A stretch of DNA of 64,000 bases from Chimonanthus salicifolius (taxonomy: Eukaryota; Streptophyta; Magnoliopsida; Laurales; Calycanthaceae): assembly GCA_013350335.1 (NCBI GenBank), contig CM023534.1, positions 2,480,001 through 2,544,000 on the forward strand, written 5' to 3'. Shown one piece after another: positions 23,845 through 37,242 of this stretch; the stretch's first letter is position 1, and each line of letters begins with the position of its first letter. Position numbers and translations under genes: made by a program. The notes under the pieces were generated by a model. The model was not told the origin of the DNA. It made no database searches and saw only the letters and a program-made list of their open reading frames with translations.

Positions 23845-24165
23845 AAGACAGAGTTAGGAATGATTAAATTAGAGATAGTTTTAAAATAGTCCAAATAGAA
23901 GACAAGTTGAAAAAAAATCGTTTGAGGTGGATTGGTCATGTTAATAGAAAATCAGACACCGTGCAAGTGCATAAAGTTGAGAGGCTACAAATCATATACA
24001 TAAAGAGAAGAGGTCAATCTCTTAAAATGTGGGGGGAAGATAAAGACATATATGATAGTGGTATGATTGTCAGTATAGATAATAATATAGTCAAATGACA
24101 AAATAGAACTAAAAAGCCAATCTCAGATAGATTGGATTTTGGCTTATGATGATGATGATTGATTA
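23845..24165 (+). mobile_element. RTE-type LINE relic, 3' end
   Basis: The translation at about 23907-23960 gives NRLRWIGHVNRK, which matches the motif after the reverse transcriptase of plant RTE elements (RLRWFGHV-like), followed by a decayed KRRGQSLKMW segment. The end GGCTTATGATGATGATGATT is the short tandem TGATG-type tail typical of RTE elements, in place of poly-A. Stops and frame decay show it is dead. No secure target duplication was found. Confidence 0.75.
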
Positions 24166-25285
24166 ACAACATTCTTGTAGGTTGTGATGGCTATTTTTTT
24201 CATTCACAGTGAAGACAATCACTCCATGTTCTTTCACTTTCTCTATTCTAAATTTTATGACCTATACCTAATTCTCAGATGGAAAAGAGGAAGGGCTAAA
24301 ACTCTTCAAACATAATTACTAAACAAGTTGACCAAGACCTCATATACAATATCTACTGCAAATGCAATGATTTTCATAGTTCCATCATAATTTTCTAAGC
24401 TAGGTTGATTATTCCTATCTGCGTGTAGGGCTTGTTCTCTCCATTGGCCTACCCAAAAGCTATTGACCAAACAACTCCAATCGTTTGGTCAATAAATCCT
24501 TTGTCAAAATAGATGGACATTCTGTGTCATGTTTTCAGTTCCGGCATGGAGGTTCTTGATTTGACAATTGAAAGGGTAAGAAAAACCAATGGCGCCACAC
24601 AAATGGCAGGCAAGTAAGCTGCATCAAAACATAATTCCAAAACCCCTCTTAAGATTTTGATTTTCCAACGTAGTTAAAACTATTTTCTATGTTGAATAAC
24701 AATGTCTTCTCAAGTGAACCTCATGCTCTTGCTGATCATAATAAAATTTGCAAAATGTATCCCCATAAAACCAGATCATTTCACCATTTTTCACTAACTT
24801 ACCTTTGGACTCAAGTATTTTCAAATAGAAAGAAAATATTTTATTATTGCACCAGGTAAATGAAACTTGCAGGAGTTACAAATTTAAGATAAAAAGATTA
24901 CCGCAAGTGTGCCAATTACCATTCAAGTGTTTGAAGCAATAAGTACCTAACTGGATTAAGAGGACCTAGGGTACACTTGGATGTACTCTTAAAAGCAATT
25001 AAACTGAACTTCTTGGTTGAGTGGATTTCCTTTGGATTGGAAATCACATTAGGTGCGAAGCTATGCAATGATTTGTCCACCACAAATCAATAAGGATATG
25101 ATCACTATAGTGGTACAGGCACAAAATTTGGAAGAACATTATTCAGCTAATGTGATTTCCAACTTCAAACAACCAAAAGCACAAACCAGTAACCAAACAA
25201 TTGGAAGTCCAAACTGGTTTCTGCTTGGGCAAATTGGAACACAAACACAAACTATAGCCATAGAAAAGGGCCAGAAGAAGACAGC
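24166..25285. other. Non-coding, 3' flank of hydrolase 2
   Basis: The right part should contain the 3' UTR of the minus-strand hydrolase that ends at 25286. Nothing else recognised. Confidence 0.5.
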
Positions 25286-28200
25286 TTACTGCTTAATAGA
25301 GCAATGGGAATCTAGCCATGAGATAATATCATCTATTGCTTCAAGAATCCTATCATCGGGCTCTCCTTCTAGAATAGAATGATAACCTTCTTCATATAGC
25401 TTCAAGGTTTTGTCTTTGCCGTTTGCCTTTTCGTAAAGGAACTTGCTCACTAAGGGATCTGTCACCTTGTCTGCCGCTCCATGAAGAACCAGGAGTGGAG
25501 CACAAACCTGCAAATTGTATACTGGATTCATATTAGAGATTTACTTTTTTGTTGGATGACCTGAAATAATAAGCTGAAGCAATTGCTGATTAGAATATCC
25601 AATGGGGCTGGAAGTAGCAATATTCTCAAACTGATAGAAACTATATCATCAAATTGCACAAAATAAAGGAACCGGTGAGATGATGAGAGTCTGATGATGA
25701 GCATACTTCAATGCTTGTGATAAGATTTGAAACAGTATAATTCATTAAATATGTGAAAGGTAGGATGTTAGCTGTTTTTTCTGAACCTGTAGGGATAATG
25801 GAGTCAAACGAGGTAGAGTTGAGAGCAATCAGGAGAGCTCTTCAAGTTTGGTCCAGGTTTAGGGACGGTAACCTCATTATCGAAGGTGACTCAACTAATG
25901 CCATCTCCTGGACTAGTAATAGAAAATTCCTCCCGTGGAGGTTGGTATGCATTGCTAGGGACATTTGGAGGCTATGTAGGTTGGAAGGCATCATTTTCAC
26001 TCACACACCCCACTCAGCAAACAGTGTAGTAGACTTCTTGGCAAAAGTTAGTGTCGATAAACAAAGTCCAGCTATGGAAATATTTTTTTTCTAACCAGTT
26101 TCGGAATTAGGGAATCTGGGGTCCTCTTAGGGGAAGATGTTTGTTTTGTTGTGTTTTTCTTTCTTTTCTTGTTTTCCTTTTCTCTTTTTGTTCTTTTACT
26201 TTTTGTCTTGATCCGAGTATATCTCTCTTATACATGGATCATTCTCTTGTAACCCCTTTTCATTTTAATGGTATCAGTTGGTAATGTTTCAAAAAAAAAA
26301 AAAAAATTGTGAAAGGTGGGCTAACCATGAGGATGCATGATAAAGGCTTGATCCGCACCATAGTTTAAAAACTCAAAAAAAATCGGGTGAGTTTGTCTGA
26401 GTTGACTACACTCAATGAGATTTCAAGACAAGCAAGTGAATGAGGTTTACCAACAAAAAGTCCAAAGACTCATAAGACCCAACCCAAATAAGAATCTCAT
26501 TCTATGTTTTAGACCTGTTTGCAAATCAGCATCGTCTGGTTCTATTTAATAATAAAATGCATATTCTATTAGATACAATTTATATCTACAATACATATAT
26601 ATTGCATCTATTTTTGCACTTATTTAGAAAATAAAAAATATTAATATTTTGTCAAATTTAACCAACATCACCGAGGCCAAGTCCAGGACCAATCCACAGG
26701 GGTCTGGATCTAGTTCACAATGGCCTTCTTTTTCACTTGTTTCAAATTGATCAACACACCCTTGTGATTAGCTAAGAGTGTAGCACCATTTACTAAAATG
26801 TACCCATATGTACAATATATGCACAATGCATAGAACTATTTATCAAATGTAAATAAGCATTTGTAGGAATCTGACCTTCTCCACCTGTGATTCTATCTCA
26901 CGTGTGGTCTTAAGAAGTTCAACTGCAGTCTTCAAACGCATTTGGTCTGAGTATGAGATTACATTGTATTCAGCCTGAGATGTTAAACGATGTTACACTG
27001 AGAAAGAAAACAGTAAAAGTACATAATCTTTTATCATTTCTTAGAATCCTATTAGAGTTTTTCTCATATACTCCCAGGAATAGATACACCCTCTTCATAT
27101 TTGAGAGGGTAGACAACTTTTGACAAATCTCAACCCTTCCTAGTTCCCACTCCTCACCATTCCATGAATTGTCAAGAACATCATTTAAAGCATCCAAGTG
27201 ATCTTCACCATTGGATTTAACGTATTCTCTCTTAGGCCATCAAAATTTTGGTCCTAAGATCAAATGTTAGGATGATTCAAGTCCCAGACTGTATGAAAGG
27301 CATCCAAGTGATGTTACACATAGCCTCCATACAAAAGCTCTAAATGGTGGGCCCTACCCCCAAAATGGCCTCTCAGATAAAAAGTGAGTGCGACTCCTGG
27401 GAGCACCTAAGAAAAGCTCATCAGACTAAATACATACATTGGGATTTACAGTTCAGATAGCATCACGCAACAAATAGAAAACTAAGAATCTTGAAATAAA
27501 ACATTCAGAAAAGGAATCATGGAATGCATTGCTACGAAAAATTAGAAAGAAAGTAGAGGAAATCCACCACTCATCAGGCAAAATTGTGATATTTCATTAG
27601 GTTTATTTTGGTGATTAAATGGGAATGCTTCTCAATCCATGTTTCTAGATTTGTCTTGGCAGGGGAAATGGAATCCATATTTAGGCTTTCACTTTCCACA
27701 TTTTCCTGCCAAAACAGACCAAAATGAATAAATTCAGTTAGTTCAAGCATGCTTACAGTAGACTTCCACTTATCTTAAATTCCATCAAGAATCACATCTT
27801 TGAAATGAGAAATTTTGATTCTAAGAGCTTTTGTTGAATTTCAAGATTGCATAATCCCAAGTAATAGGTACTAAGTTGTTTTGTAACTTCCACTTTGAAC
27901 GATACTAGAAAGAAGCAAAGAAACCAACCAATTTTCTTTTCTGTGGATCTCTGAAAGCCAACTCTGCTAAATCTTTTTGTGGGAATAACTTTGCTTCTGG
28001 AAGAACCTTTGACATGAGAGTCAACAGCTTCAAGATTGCTGCCGGTGGTGTCACATCCTCTGCAATCTTGTTAGTTTGACAATGTTAGTAATTACCATGG
28101 TTTCCAATTGCGAAAGATTTTAGAGCAAGAAGACAGCATCCATGGAACTGGAATGGCTAGAACATAAACACAACAATTCTTTCTACAAAGAAGAAAATCC

Positions 28201-31200
28201 TAAATAAAGCATTAGACTAGATGTACATACATCTACATCACTTAAAGTACAAAGGAAGCCTCCTTTAATATCTAACATCAAAGTTCTCCAATTCTCATTT
28301 TGTTAAGGAGAAAATAAATGGTCATACCATGGGGACTGTTTATCAGTTTTGACTACCTTTCTTGCATTCTATTACATCGGTCAGGATTCTATGAGTAGGT
28401 AAAATAATTTCTTTTAGCTGAACTCAGAGCCTCATGTTTGAGAGAATTTTAGAATATGGCTGTTGCGTTATTTGTGGCAATTCTGAATTAAATCCATAAT
28501 ATAATGATTTTTTTGGGAACCTAGACTACTAAGGAACCAAATGCAACCTTAAATATTTTTGTCATTCTAATTTGTTTACCATCAGTGCTGACAATGTTTA
28601 CATTAATGATCCTTTTTAATGACATATTTCTAGCATCTGATTGGTAAAAGATTGTTGAAGCTAACATGATGTAGACACAAATTTTCAAATTTGCATTACA
28701 AAATTTTCATTTGATATTAGAACTCAAATGAATCTTTTGATTTGTACATCTGATCTATCCCTATACATGAGTATTTATAGTTTACAAAGAAGGTATGTGA
28801 TGACATTGGTAAAATGTGGCCCATTTTGGGACCACAACACATAGAATTCCTGCGAGTCCAAGTCTCCTACCTACACAAAAGGGAGTCGATGGTGACTTTT
28901 CACAATATTATTCCTCCTACAGTCATATGTTTCTGAGGTTTATTCGGCATTTTCAATATTTAGCCTGCTTCTCCAGGGTTCTATATGTTCCTTCTAGCTT
29001 CCATAATCCCAGTGACTTTACAAGCAAGACACCATTTCATGAAAAAAAAAAAAAAAACATTGGAGAAGGGGGAAGCCATCACTCTATGGACTATGTCCTA
29101 TATTTACCCAATATTGAAGACATTCCTTGTCATCTGAAGAGCTGTAGAAAGTTGAAAAAATTGTTCTAGATTTAACATGGGCTTATTCAGATAGTCATGA
29201 TCCAATGACAAAGATATCTGGTGTATTAAATGCCTCATTATTCATGGCTGACCATATTGTTATATTTACATTGCTAAAAAGAAAAGCTTGTTGGGCCAAG
29301 CAATTAGGAAAATATTTGATCAAACATTGCATATTTCCTTTTTCTTTATTATCCCAAAGATGAGCTCAAAGCCTCAAACAAGTTACCTGATTTAAATGTC
29401 TTAGACAGCTATTTTCACTCAAAGAACTTCTGTAACAGACAGCAACAATGACAGGAACTATGAAATAAAATCTATGTTGCTTAGGAACATATTGCTACAA
29501 TATGTATTCCAGTTCCCATATGCAGTTGATGTATCGTTGATGCATGAAGCAACAAGTACTAGCAGCAACCTTGGACCTAAATAATTCTGGAAATATTCTT
29601 ATAGGGTTTTGAGAAAAGTGGAACTATTCAATCCAATTAGAGATTTAGTAGCAAGCATTTGAATATCAGCATGGGAATCAATGGGCTTACTTTACACATT
29701 GGGGCAACAAGAACCACTCCATCCCATTTCTGTGGTTGTTTTAGATGAAGCTTGAGAGCAACAGCTCCTCCCATCGACTGCCCAAAGATGAAATGGGGTA
29801 ACCCACTCGCTTCTGGCCTTCCTATAGATCACAAAATGATAAGATCACATTAATAACCTTTGCTTTCTCATTCCTGTTCTTTCACTTTTTTCTTGTCTGA
29901 AAATTGAGAATTGCTGACGATAATCACATGCACTCAAAAATTATAAAGCAAAATCAGATTTTACATTCCAAAAGGTTATTTGTAGAGATCATTCCATCGG
30001 GAAACATTATGATGGTTACTAGTGCAAGAATCAGGCAGCAAGGTTTAGGCAGACAAACAAATGGTAAGGATTTGGTACGAATCACACTTATAATTGCATT
30101 AACAAATAACATCTATCAACATTTACGAGTTGGCCATGAAATACAGAAGGTAAGGCTCTGCCTAAATTCTATGTAATTAGTACAGGAGGAAATCAAAACC
30201 TCAGTAGCTGTGTAGTCTGGAGTTATCACAGGGATTCCAAGGAATCCCCTATTTCTATGCTAGTATCAAAGCCATATATTTCCTGTTTGGAATTCACATA
30301 TTTGGTGATCAGATCATAAGACAATCTATCTACATAAGACAATCTATCTATGTATCTCTGGAGTTATCACAGGGATTCCAACCCCTATTTCTATTTCTAG
30401 TCTATCAATCTATCTATCTGCATTTGGGTTGCATTGTGAGAACTCAAGGTGATGCATTTGGGTTCTCTGTCAAGTCAATGAATCTCAACTGGGAAAACAA
30501 CAAGAAAAGCAATAAACAAAAGAATAAAAAACAGAAAAGAGAAATGAATTACACACCTTTGATGGATGTATAGTGCTCAATAACATCATCTACCATTTCA
30601 TCAAAGCTCGGGATGTACCCATGCAAACCTTCAGAAAGGCCAAAACCTGGGTAATCCATAGCATAAACTCCATATCCAGAAGCTGCAATTCTCTTTGCTA
30701 TTCCTGAAACTCAAACTAAAAACCTCTCACCATCTCATGCCCATCAACCTTCAACCAGAGCAGATAAATTGAACTTTGAAAGTAGATAAATAGCTAATCC
30801 CTGGGCAATTCAGAAAACATAAGGTCTCCCTACTGTACATAAATATCTTCTTTGATACTGCACTTTGAAGATTTGATTGTTATGTCACATTATACAGATG
30901 CTGCTTTTGTCCTACCTCAACCTACCATATATGGATACAGAATGAATAATAGAACATAGATGTGGTTATCCATTTCCAGAATCCCACAGCACTGGCGATA
31001 ATAAGGGACCCACTTGGATCAAAAAGAAGGGAGCCAAAATGCAGTCCTGTTTCCTTAGGGTAACCATTTCTCATTTGATACTAAAAATAAAAAATAGTGA
31101 CTTAACAAAATTGTTACAATTCAAAGGAACAAACCAAAGTTTGGTTAGACCTTTTTTCTTTCGTTGAGCTGTTGCTCTGTATTTTTTGAGCATAACTTAT

Positions 31201-34200
31201 CAATGAAGTTGCTATCATTTAAAAACAAAAGGAAAAGAAACAAACCTAATGCAACAAAATTTGGTTCAAAATATATAAATGTCCCATGAGAATCCAGTGC
31301 CACTAACCGTGACATTCGTGTCCAAAAACAATTCTTTGAATCACATACATGGGTTTGCACAATATTGGAACCAAAGTTAAACCAGTAATAAAAACTTTCA
31401 TTTGTGTAAAGAATCTGTGAGTAACATTGAACATGAATTGAACATAATATCACATGGTGAAAAAGGCATCAACTCTTCAAGTGAAAAAAAAAAAGGTTGC
31501 AACTTTCTCATTGGATTGAACATGATACACACAAGATTCTAATTCTTTTACAATATCTGCATTCATTGCAAAGGTAGCAATTTTCTGACCTTCGAAGAAG
31601 AAAGTGCATGTATCTCCATATCCGTGGCAGAAGAAGATGGCACCCTTGATGGGAACTTCTGTATTTGGAAACCATTTCTTGCTGAAAATCTCCAAACCCC
31701 TCGAATTCACTACATATTTCTGCATGCAGCATCCAACACATATGACCATATACCCTCTCACCAACTACTGCTGGACTAGGCCGGTTTTGTAGCTCTAGGG
31801 ACTACCAAAATTAGGTAGAGCCATCCGTCCTCTAACCTAATGCCAAATTGATGGCTTGGAACCAAAGGAGTTGATGGGTGCGATATAACATGCAGCAGAT
31901 TGGCCAAATCTTTAGGAAATATGGACTTTTGGCCAATTGGCATTGCCCAATTCCTGCAATTCCATCTTGTGGCCCATCTGCAATGAGGACCATTTCTTTC
32001 AATGGTATTACCCACCATGTACATGGCTCCACAAGGCACAATAAGTTTTTGCATTTTCCATGGGTGCAAGAAATGGAATCCATCCAACATAAACGCAGCT
32101 GGGCCCATTTGTTTCCAGCCATGGTTATCTGTTGTGAGACACCCAACCAGATGAAATGTGGAATTTAAAAAAAAAAGAGGGTAGGGAGAAGTTTGCAGTT
32201 TGCTTACCTCCTCAATCTGGATGCCAGAAGGAGCCATCTGTGTTCAACAAACATCATTCACAGAGGTCACAAGATGAGAAAAATAAATTCATTTACAGGG
32301 GTTTCTTGGTTATGCTGTTTTGGTTCTTATTTCTTGTTTAGTTTTAGAAAAAAAAATGCATCGATGCACTAGATGCATAGATTTTTTTTTTTTTTTTTGG
32401 TTTTTCTCATTGTTTCATTTTTGTTCTCTTAATTAATTTTTTTTTAAAAAAAAAAGCTTTGATGAAAAAGATAACAAATTTTCTTTTCATTGTTTCTTTT
32501 TTCACTTCCATTTTCCTTCTTCTTTATTTCTCTGATTTTTTTCTAATTTTTTCTGTCTTCCAACTTTTATTTTTCTTTTATTTCTTCTTTTATTCTACTT
32601 TTCTTTTTATTTTCTAATCTCTTTCTTATTTATTTCCCTTTCTTTTTAAGTTTTCTTGTATTTTTATCCTTCTCTATACAGTTTCTTCTAGTTTTCTTCT
32701 TTTCCTCGCATTATTCTTTTTCCTCTTTGTTTTTTTTTTTTTTTATAATATGGGATTGTGGTGAATTGTATTAAGGGTGTTGAACCTTACGTCACGACAT
32801 AAAAAATTAAGGTTCTAGCAGAGGAGATGGAGGCATTTTAGTTTCAACAATGTTGGCGTTGGTCTTTAATTTTATTTTAATAGTTAAAGTATATGCTCTG
32901 GGCCTGCACATAGTATAAGATTATTTATTAATTTATTTTGTAATTAAAATAATTAATCAATGAATAATCGTAAAAGTTCAATCATATAATATTCTATCAA
33001 AACTTTGAATACCAATGGAAAATATATAATGCATTAAATCGACAAACAATTTGTCAAAAGTAAAATTAAGAAAAACAACCAATTCTTAAAAATGAAAAAC
33101 ATTGAAACCCATATCTAAAAATTGGCCAAACCCTTCCAAACTCATCAAACTCATTCTCGAAATCCTTTTCAAATTTTTAACCATTTTTATATAAATTTTC
33201 TTTTTTCTTTTTCAGTTTTTGATATGATAAAATAAGGTCAAATAATTCTAATTCATCATATCTATTTATAATTTTTGCACAATTTTTTATTTTTCATTAT
33301 AAGATGGGCTAAATCATTTCAACTCATAAAATCAAATGATAAAACCTTTTTTTATATAATTTAGACATTGAAAGATTTAACCTATGTTTGCTATATTAGT
33401 ATTAAAAATTGAAGAAAGTCATAGAACGAATAGCTAATAATAGAAAATGAGATTTTAGGATTAGATTTAATAATATGAGTTAATTTATCATACTTTTGTC
33501 ACGTTGATAATTAAAAAGATATAAATTTGTGTAAACAATAACTAACATATATAACTCAATCCAATTCACTAACATTCTTTTTTTATTATTATTATTATTT
33601 CAAGTCATTTTTATGGATTTTTCTATTTTCCAATTACTAACATGAAACAAATCACTATTGTTTAATAGATGAAACTCATAAGATCCATTTCGCAATCGTC
33701 ATGAACTGTCCATTTTATATTAAGATAGAGTATTGCTTATTTACTGTTATTTACTTTTTCGATTTGATTTTTTTTTTTTTTTATCATCTTAGTTGATAGG
33801 CATTATTGACCTTTTAGATATTCAATGAGATTTTATTATATTGACAAATGAGAGGAAGTTTTTAAATGAATTATTATTTTAAAAATAAATCCAATGCTTT
33901 CTAAAAAATATTTTAAGTAGTGACAAAACTACAAATCACGTACACTTAGCATTTTGTCTTAGTTGAGAGTACACTGTTTGTGTGTATATTTATAAATTAA
34001 CACACGAAGTTCTAAAAAGGTAATAATCTCTGCACATCATAATGTGCAATAATTTTAAAAGGAAAAAATTATTTTGCTATTATTTTTCATTTTTCTCTCT
34101 TTTCTTTTTAAAAAAAGAGAGAAAAATGATTTTTTCCTCTTAGGGATGGTGCAAAAACTGATGATTATCTGTTCTAAAACTCGAAAAAATAAATCAGCTG

Positions 34201-34815
34201 ATACATGAAGAGTTGGGGCCAGAAATTTTCACTCATGGAATACTAAAATATAAATATTTTTAGACTAACTCAACTACATTCTACAGGTCACTGGATGGAA
34301 GAGAATATATCTATTTTTTACCTACAAACAAACAGAAATTGGGACAATGGGAGGAGAATTTATCGGTTGTGAACCGGTTCAAAAAATACTGTGAATTTGG
34401 AATCACAGCCACTACATTCAATCAAAAGGGCCAGTTTTCCTTTTGCACTGAGTCAACAGATGAATTTATGAACTGAGATTGAAAATTCACAGTGAATTGC
34501 TCTGAATTGGTTCTCAAATTGGTAGTGCTACGATAAAGAGAGCAGAGGTACCTTGAAAAGCAAATGATCGAGCTGCTGTTGTACATCGACAAAAGCCGAT
34601 CGGACCCTCCGGCGAGCCGGAGCGAAGTCCATGTTCTGAGAAGCGATCGCTTTCAGCTCCTCGCTGACACCTTCGATCCCCCTTTTCGCACCGGCCATCA
34701 ATAAATTTGGCTTCCTCCGCCGACTCGATTCCCAAACGGACAACTGATGAATTTCCGATCGCCGGAGAGGAACGACGGGTAGTTTTGAAGGTTGAGGCCT
34801 CAAATTGAGTTCCAT
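25286..34815 (-). CDS. Caffeoylshikimate esterase / monoacylglycerol lipase-like hydrolase 2
   Basis: Eight exons read from the right: 34552-34815, 32208-32237, 31590-31719, 30557-30703, 29691-29821, 27929-28066, 26876-26974, 25286-25507. They encode 386 residues. The first in-frame ATG is at 34815; the frame runs open further upstream but without ATG. Residues 1-45 are rich in Ser, Pro and Arg with few acidic residues, suggesting a plastid transit peptide. Then follow the conserved APARRRVRSAF segment, HGYGDT (130-135), nucleophile Ser206 in GQSMG, Asp326 in HGAAD and His356 in YHSILEGE, a complete triad. All introns are GT-AG, and positions and phases match hydrolase 1 from exon 2 onward. 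Plant members hydrolyse monoacylglycerol, lysophospholipid or caffeoyl-shikimate; the substrate here is unknown. The last intron carries a LINE (25762-26307). The frame is intact and the gene looks functional. Confidence 0.92.
25762..26307 (+). mobile_element. 5'-truncated L1-type LINE with RNase H C-terminus
   Basis: The frame from about 25765 to 26094 encodes the second half of a plant LINE RNase H-like domain: NEVELRAIRRAL, the acidic IIEGDS, and HTPHSANSVVDFLAK. A non-coding 3' tail and a poly-A run (26291-26306) follow. The duplication TGTGAAAGGT flanks it at 25752-25761 and 26308-26317. It is inserted antisense in the last intron of hydrolase 2. The frame is nearly intact, so the insertion is fairly young. 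Confidence 0.9.
30219..30420. repeat. Local duplication in hydrolase 2 intron 4
   Basis: CTGGAGTTATCACAGGGATT occurs at about 30219 and 30358, each followed by a CCCCTATTTCTA-like segment. ACATAAGACAATCTATCT is itself doubled between them. It looks like replication slippage. Confidence 0.8.
32378..32760. repeat. Polypyrimidine low-complexity tract
   Basis: Almost entirely T and C on the plus strand, hence purine-rich in the transcript of hydrolase 2, within its intron 1. No coding signal. Confidence 0.85.
34088..34128. repeat. 16-bp perfect hairpin
   Basis: CATTTTTCTCTCTTTT (34088-34103) is the exact reverse complement of 34113-34128, with a 9-base loop. It lies in hydrolase 2 intron 1 and has no assigned role. 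Confidence 0.75.
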
Positions 34816-34924
34816 TGGAAGAGGAGAGGGAGAAAGCAGATTGGATACAGCAACAGTGGAAAGGACGAGCTGACACACGTTTCCACATTCCAACGTCTCC
34901 TTTTTATTTTACTATTTTTCGCTT

Positions 34925-34944
34925 GCCACGTCATCATATATTAA
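34925..34944 (-). promoter_or_regulatory. Candidate bZIP site near hydrolase 2
   Basis: On the minus strand TGACGTGGC combines the TGACG and ACGTGGC core types bound by plant bZIP factors, about 110 bp upstream of the ATG at 34815. An AT-rich TTAATATATGA lies just beyond it and could serve as TATA. This rests on motif match only. Confidence 0.35.
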
Positions 34945-36556
34945 TGTTTTGAAAACGTGCGTAGGCTTTGTAGTGTGTGTTTCCCACTGTTTACAAAATC
35001 ACCGATTTTTTTTTTTTATATAAGACTAATCATTTTAGCTGTCAATTTGAAGATCAAGATAAATTTCATATAACACCAAAGTTGAGATACGTATAGTTTA
35101 CTTCTTCAAAATTTAGTGTGTTTACTAATTTTTTTATGTGAAGATACATATATTTGTATTTATTTAGATCATGTAGAACAATTGAGATCATTTATTAGAT
35201 GGATTAAAAAAAAGAATATTTGATTAAAATTTAACAAAATCTATCATCTATTCAACAATGGATTCAGTTGTCTTACATAAACTTTTAAAAATGATGAACA
35301 TTTTATATTTTTATAAATTAAATTTAAATGCAACTTAACTCCCTCACAAAACAGTTTATAAATTTATTTCCAACATGAGTAGTAGATGTTCTAAATTGAC
35401 CATGTGCAAGATGCATGTGCTGATGCAGGTTGGATTCTCAGTGAGTAATTAAGCATAATGTTGATTGGACTTCTTATCCTCATTTTGTAATGTTTATAAT
35501 CTTTATTTAATATGAATGAAATTAGGTCAAGTTTGGCAAATATGTTAAATTGAAAATTTATGTTCAAGGGTAAAACTTATCCTATATTAAAAGAAAATAG
35601 ATGATTGAATAATTCATGATGGAAAATAAAAAATTATTTATAATAGGGTCCATTAAATTATTTTTATCCTTGATATTTTACAATCAAAATAAATCATTAA
35701 ATAAATACATTTACCTCTTCACGAAGAATGAACTAAATATACATCAATTGGAATTATATTTATATCTAATAAAGAAGATTCTTAGTATTGAATAGATTTC
35801 AAATGAGATCCATGCATTTAGATAAACAACATACTTGGGTATTTTGTAATTTTGCTAAAAAAACTAAGGTTTAACTAATTGATAATTACATATAATTCAT
35901 ATAGTTTTTTAAATTTTATCTGAAATGAGTTAAATAAGTGAAATGTGAGGAGTTAGAGATAATAGTGGTAAACGCATCTCACAGTCCTATTCACATGTGA
36001 AACAATGACGTGGACCCGCAGGTGGGCAGCGGGCTGTGTCAAGTCTGAACCAACTGCCGGCTCTGAATGGGTTGAGCTGGTTTTTGCGGTACGGTCCATA
36101 GTCACGGCTAAAAGCTGAAAACAGTCAAGCCGACCGTCGAAAGTGGAGCCCACCTATGATGTTTTTGATCGGTGCATTATAAGTAAAAGTGGTCTTATAG
36201 AAAAAGATGAGAATCAAACTTATGCCTTCGAAAGAGGTCTTGATTATCATTCGAACCCTTTTGAGTCGCCTTTTATAGGTGATTGGAGAGAATTTTTTCA
36301 TTGAAGGGGCCACCACATGTACAATAGATAGTTAAAAGAAATATTTCTTTTAAAATATGAATATATGATTAATTTTAAATTTTTTAAGAGCAGTGAATTG
36401 CTCAGTCACCTTTGAACAATTATACTGCGTCCTTTTTTTTTCTCATATGCATTATTCTTTGAGTGATCATAATTTCTTATTCTTTGCAAACCGTCCATGT
36501 AATCTCCCTCGAGGAGAGGAGACTATTCTACCATGCCCTAAAGATATAATAGTAAA
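34945..36556. other. AT-rich intergenic stretch
   Basis: Promoter side of hydrolase 2, then AT-rich sequence with no recognised element apart from a GC-richer patch near 36000-36140. Confidence 0.5.
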
Positions 36557-36558
36557 TA

Positions 36559-36750
36559 CTCTTTCTATCTTATTTTAGTTGTTTTATTTGAAATATTTGT
36601 ATTTTTTAAAGAACTCTCTATATAAGACTAGCATTCAATATGATCTCATCCATTTTAAATACACTTTATGCTACTCTAAAATAAATGAAACAAATATTTT
36701 GAGACAATTTCAAAATCCATATAAAACAACTTAAATTAAAATAGAGGGAG
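36559..36750. mobile_element. Stowaway-type MITE
   Basis: TA dinucleotides flank it at 36557-36558 and 36751-36752. Inverted repeats begin CTCTTTCTATCTTATTTT on the left and CTCCCTCTATTTTAATTT on the right (inward), and both continue into GTTGTTTTAT. The CTCCCTC start and TA duplication define Stowaway (Tc1/mariner) MITEs. It is 192 bp and non-coding. Confidence 0.87.
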
Positions 36751-37242
36751 TAATATTTAGAGTTAGAGAAGCAGAGTGATATTGCTCCACACGAAACTAA
36801 TGATATCTTGTATGCCAATGATTTAAAAAACAACTTTGTCTGATGTGGCATAATGTAGGTTGTATCATTGATACGAAATATCGATCTTATACAGTTATAT
36901 GTTGCAGTATTAGCTAATTTTTTTAATTTTTTTTAGAAAATAATAAAAAAAAAAGTGAAGTGAGAAAAAAAAATCTATTGTAAGTATATTTTAATTAAAA
37001 AACAGATTTTTTCATAGAGTTTGAGATTCTTAAGAGAAAATTTTGATATAAATAAAGTTGCTAAAAAATTGCTAGAAATGGCAAAAAAAAAAATATGAAA
37101 CACTTTTTTTTTTTTTTGCAAAAACCTGATATAAAATTGATGTTTTTTAGTGCCTCATTATGATAGAACTTGGTCTGTCCCATCTAGTAACAGCTCCGGT
37201 ACTATTAAGACTCGCAAGCAATAAAAAGAAAGATAATGAGGC

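Noticed and set aside
25053..25382. Plus-strand ORF opposite the last exon of hydrolase 2
   Set aside because: It overlaps the 3' UTR and the antisense of the conserved exon and has no known motif.
34816..34893. N-terminal extension of hydrolase 2
   Set aside because: The frame is open upstream but begins at a TTG; the first in-frame ATG is 34815.
36000..36140. GC-richer patch as a possible gene or CpG island
   Set aside because: No coding frame with recognisable features and too short to interpret.
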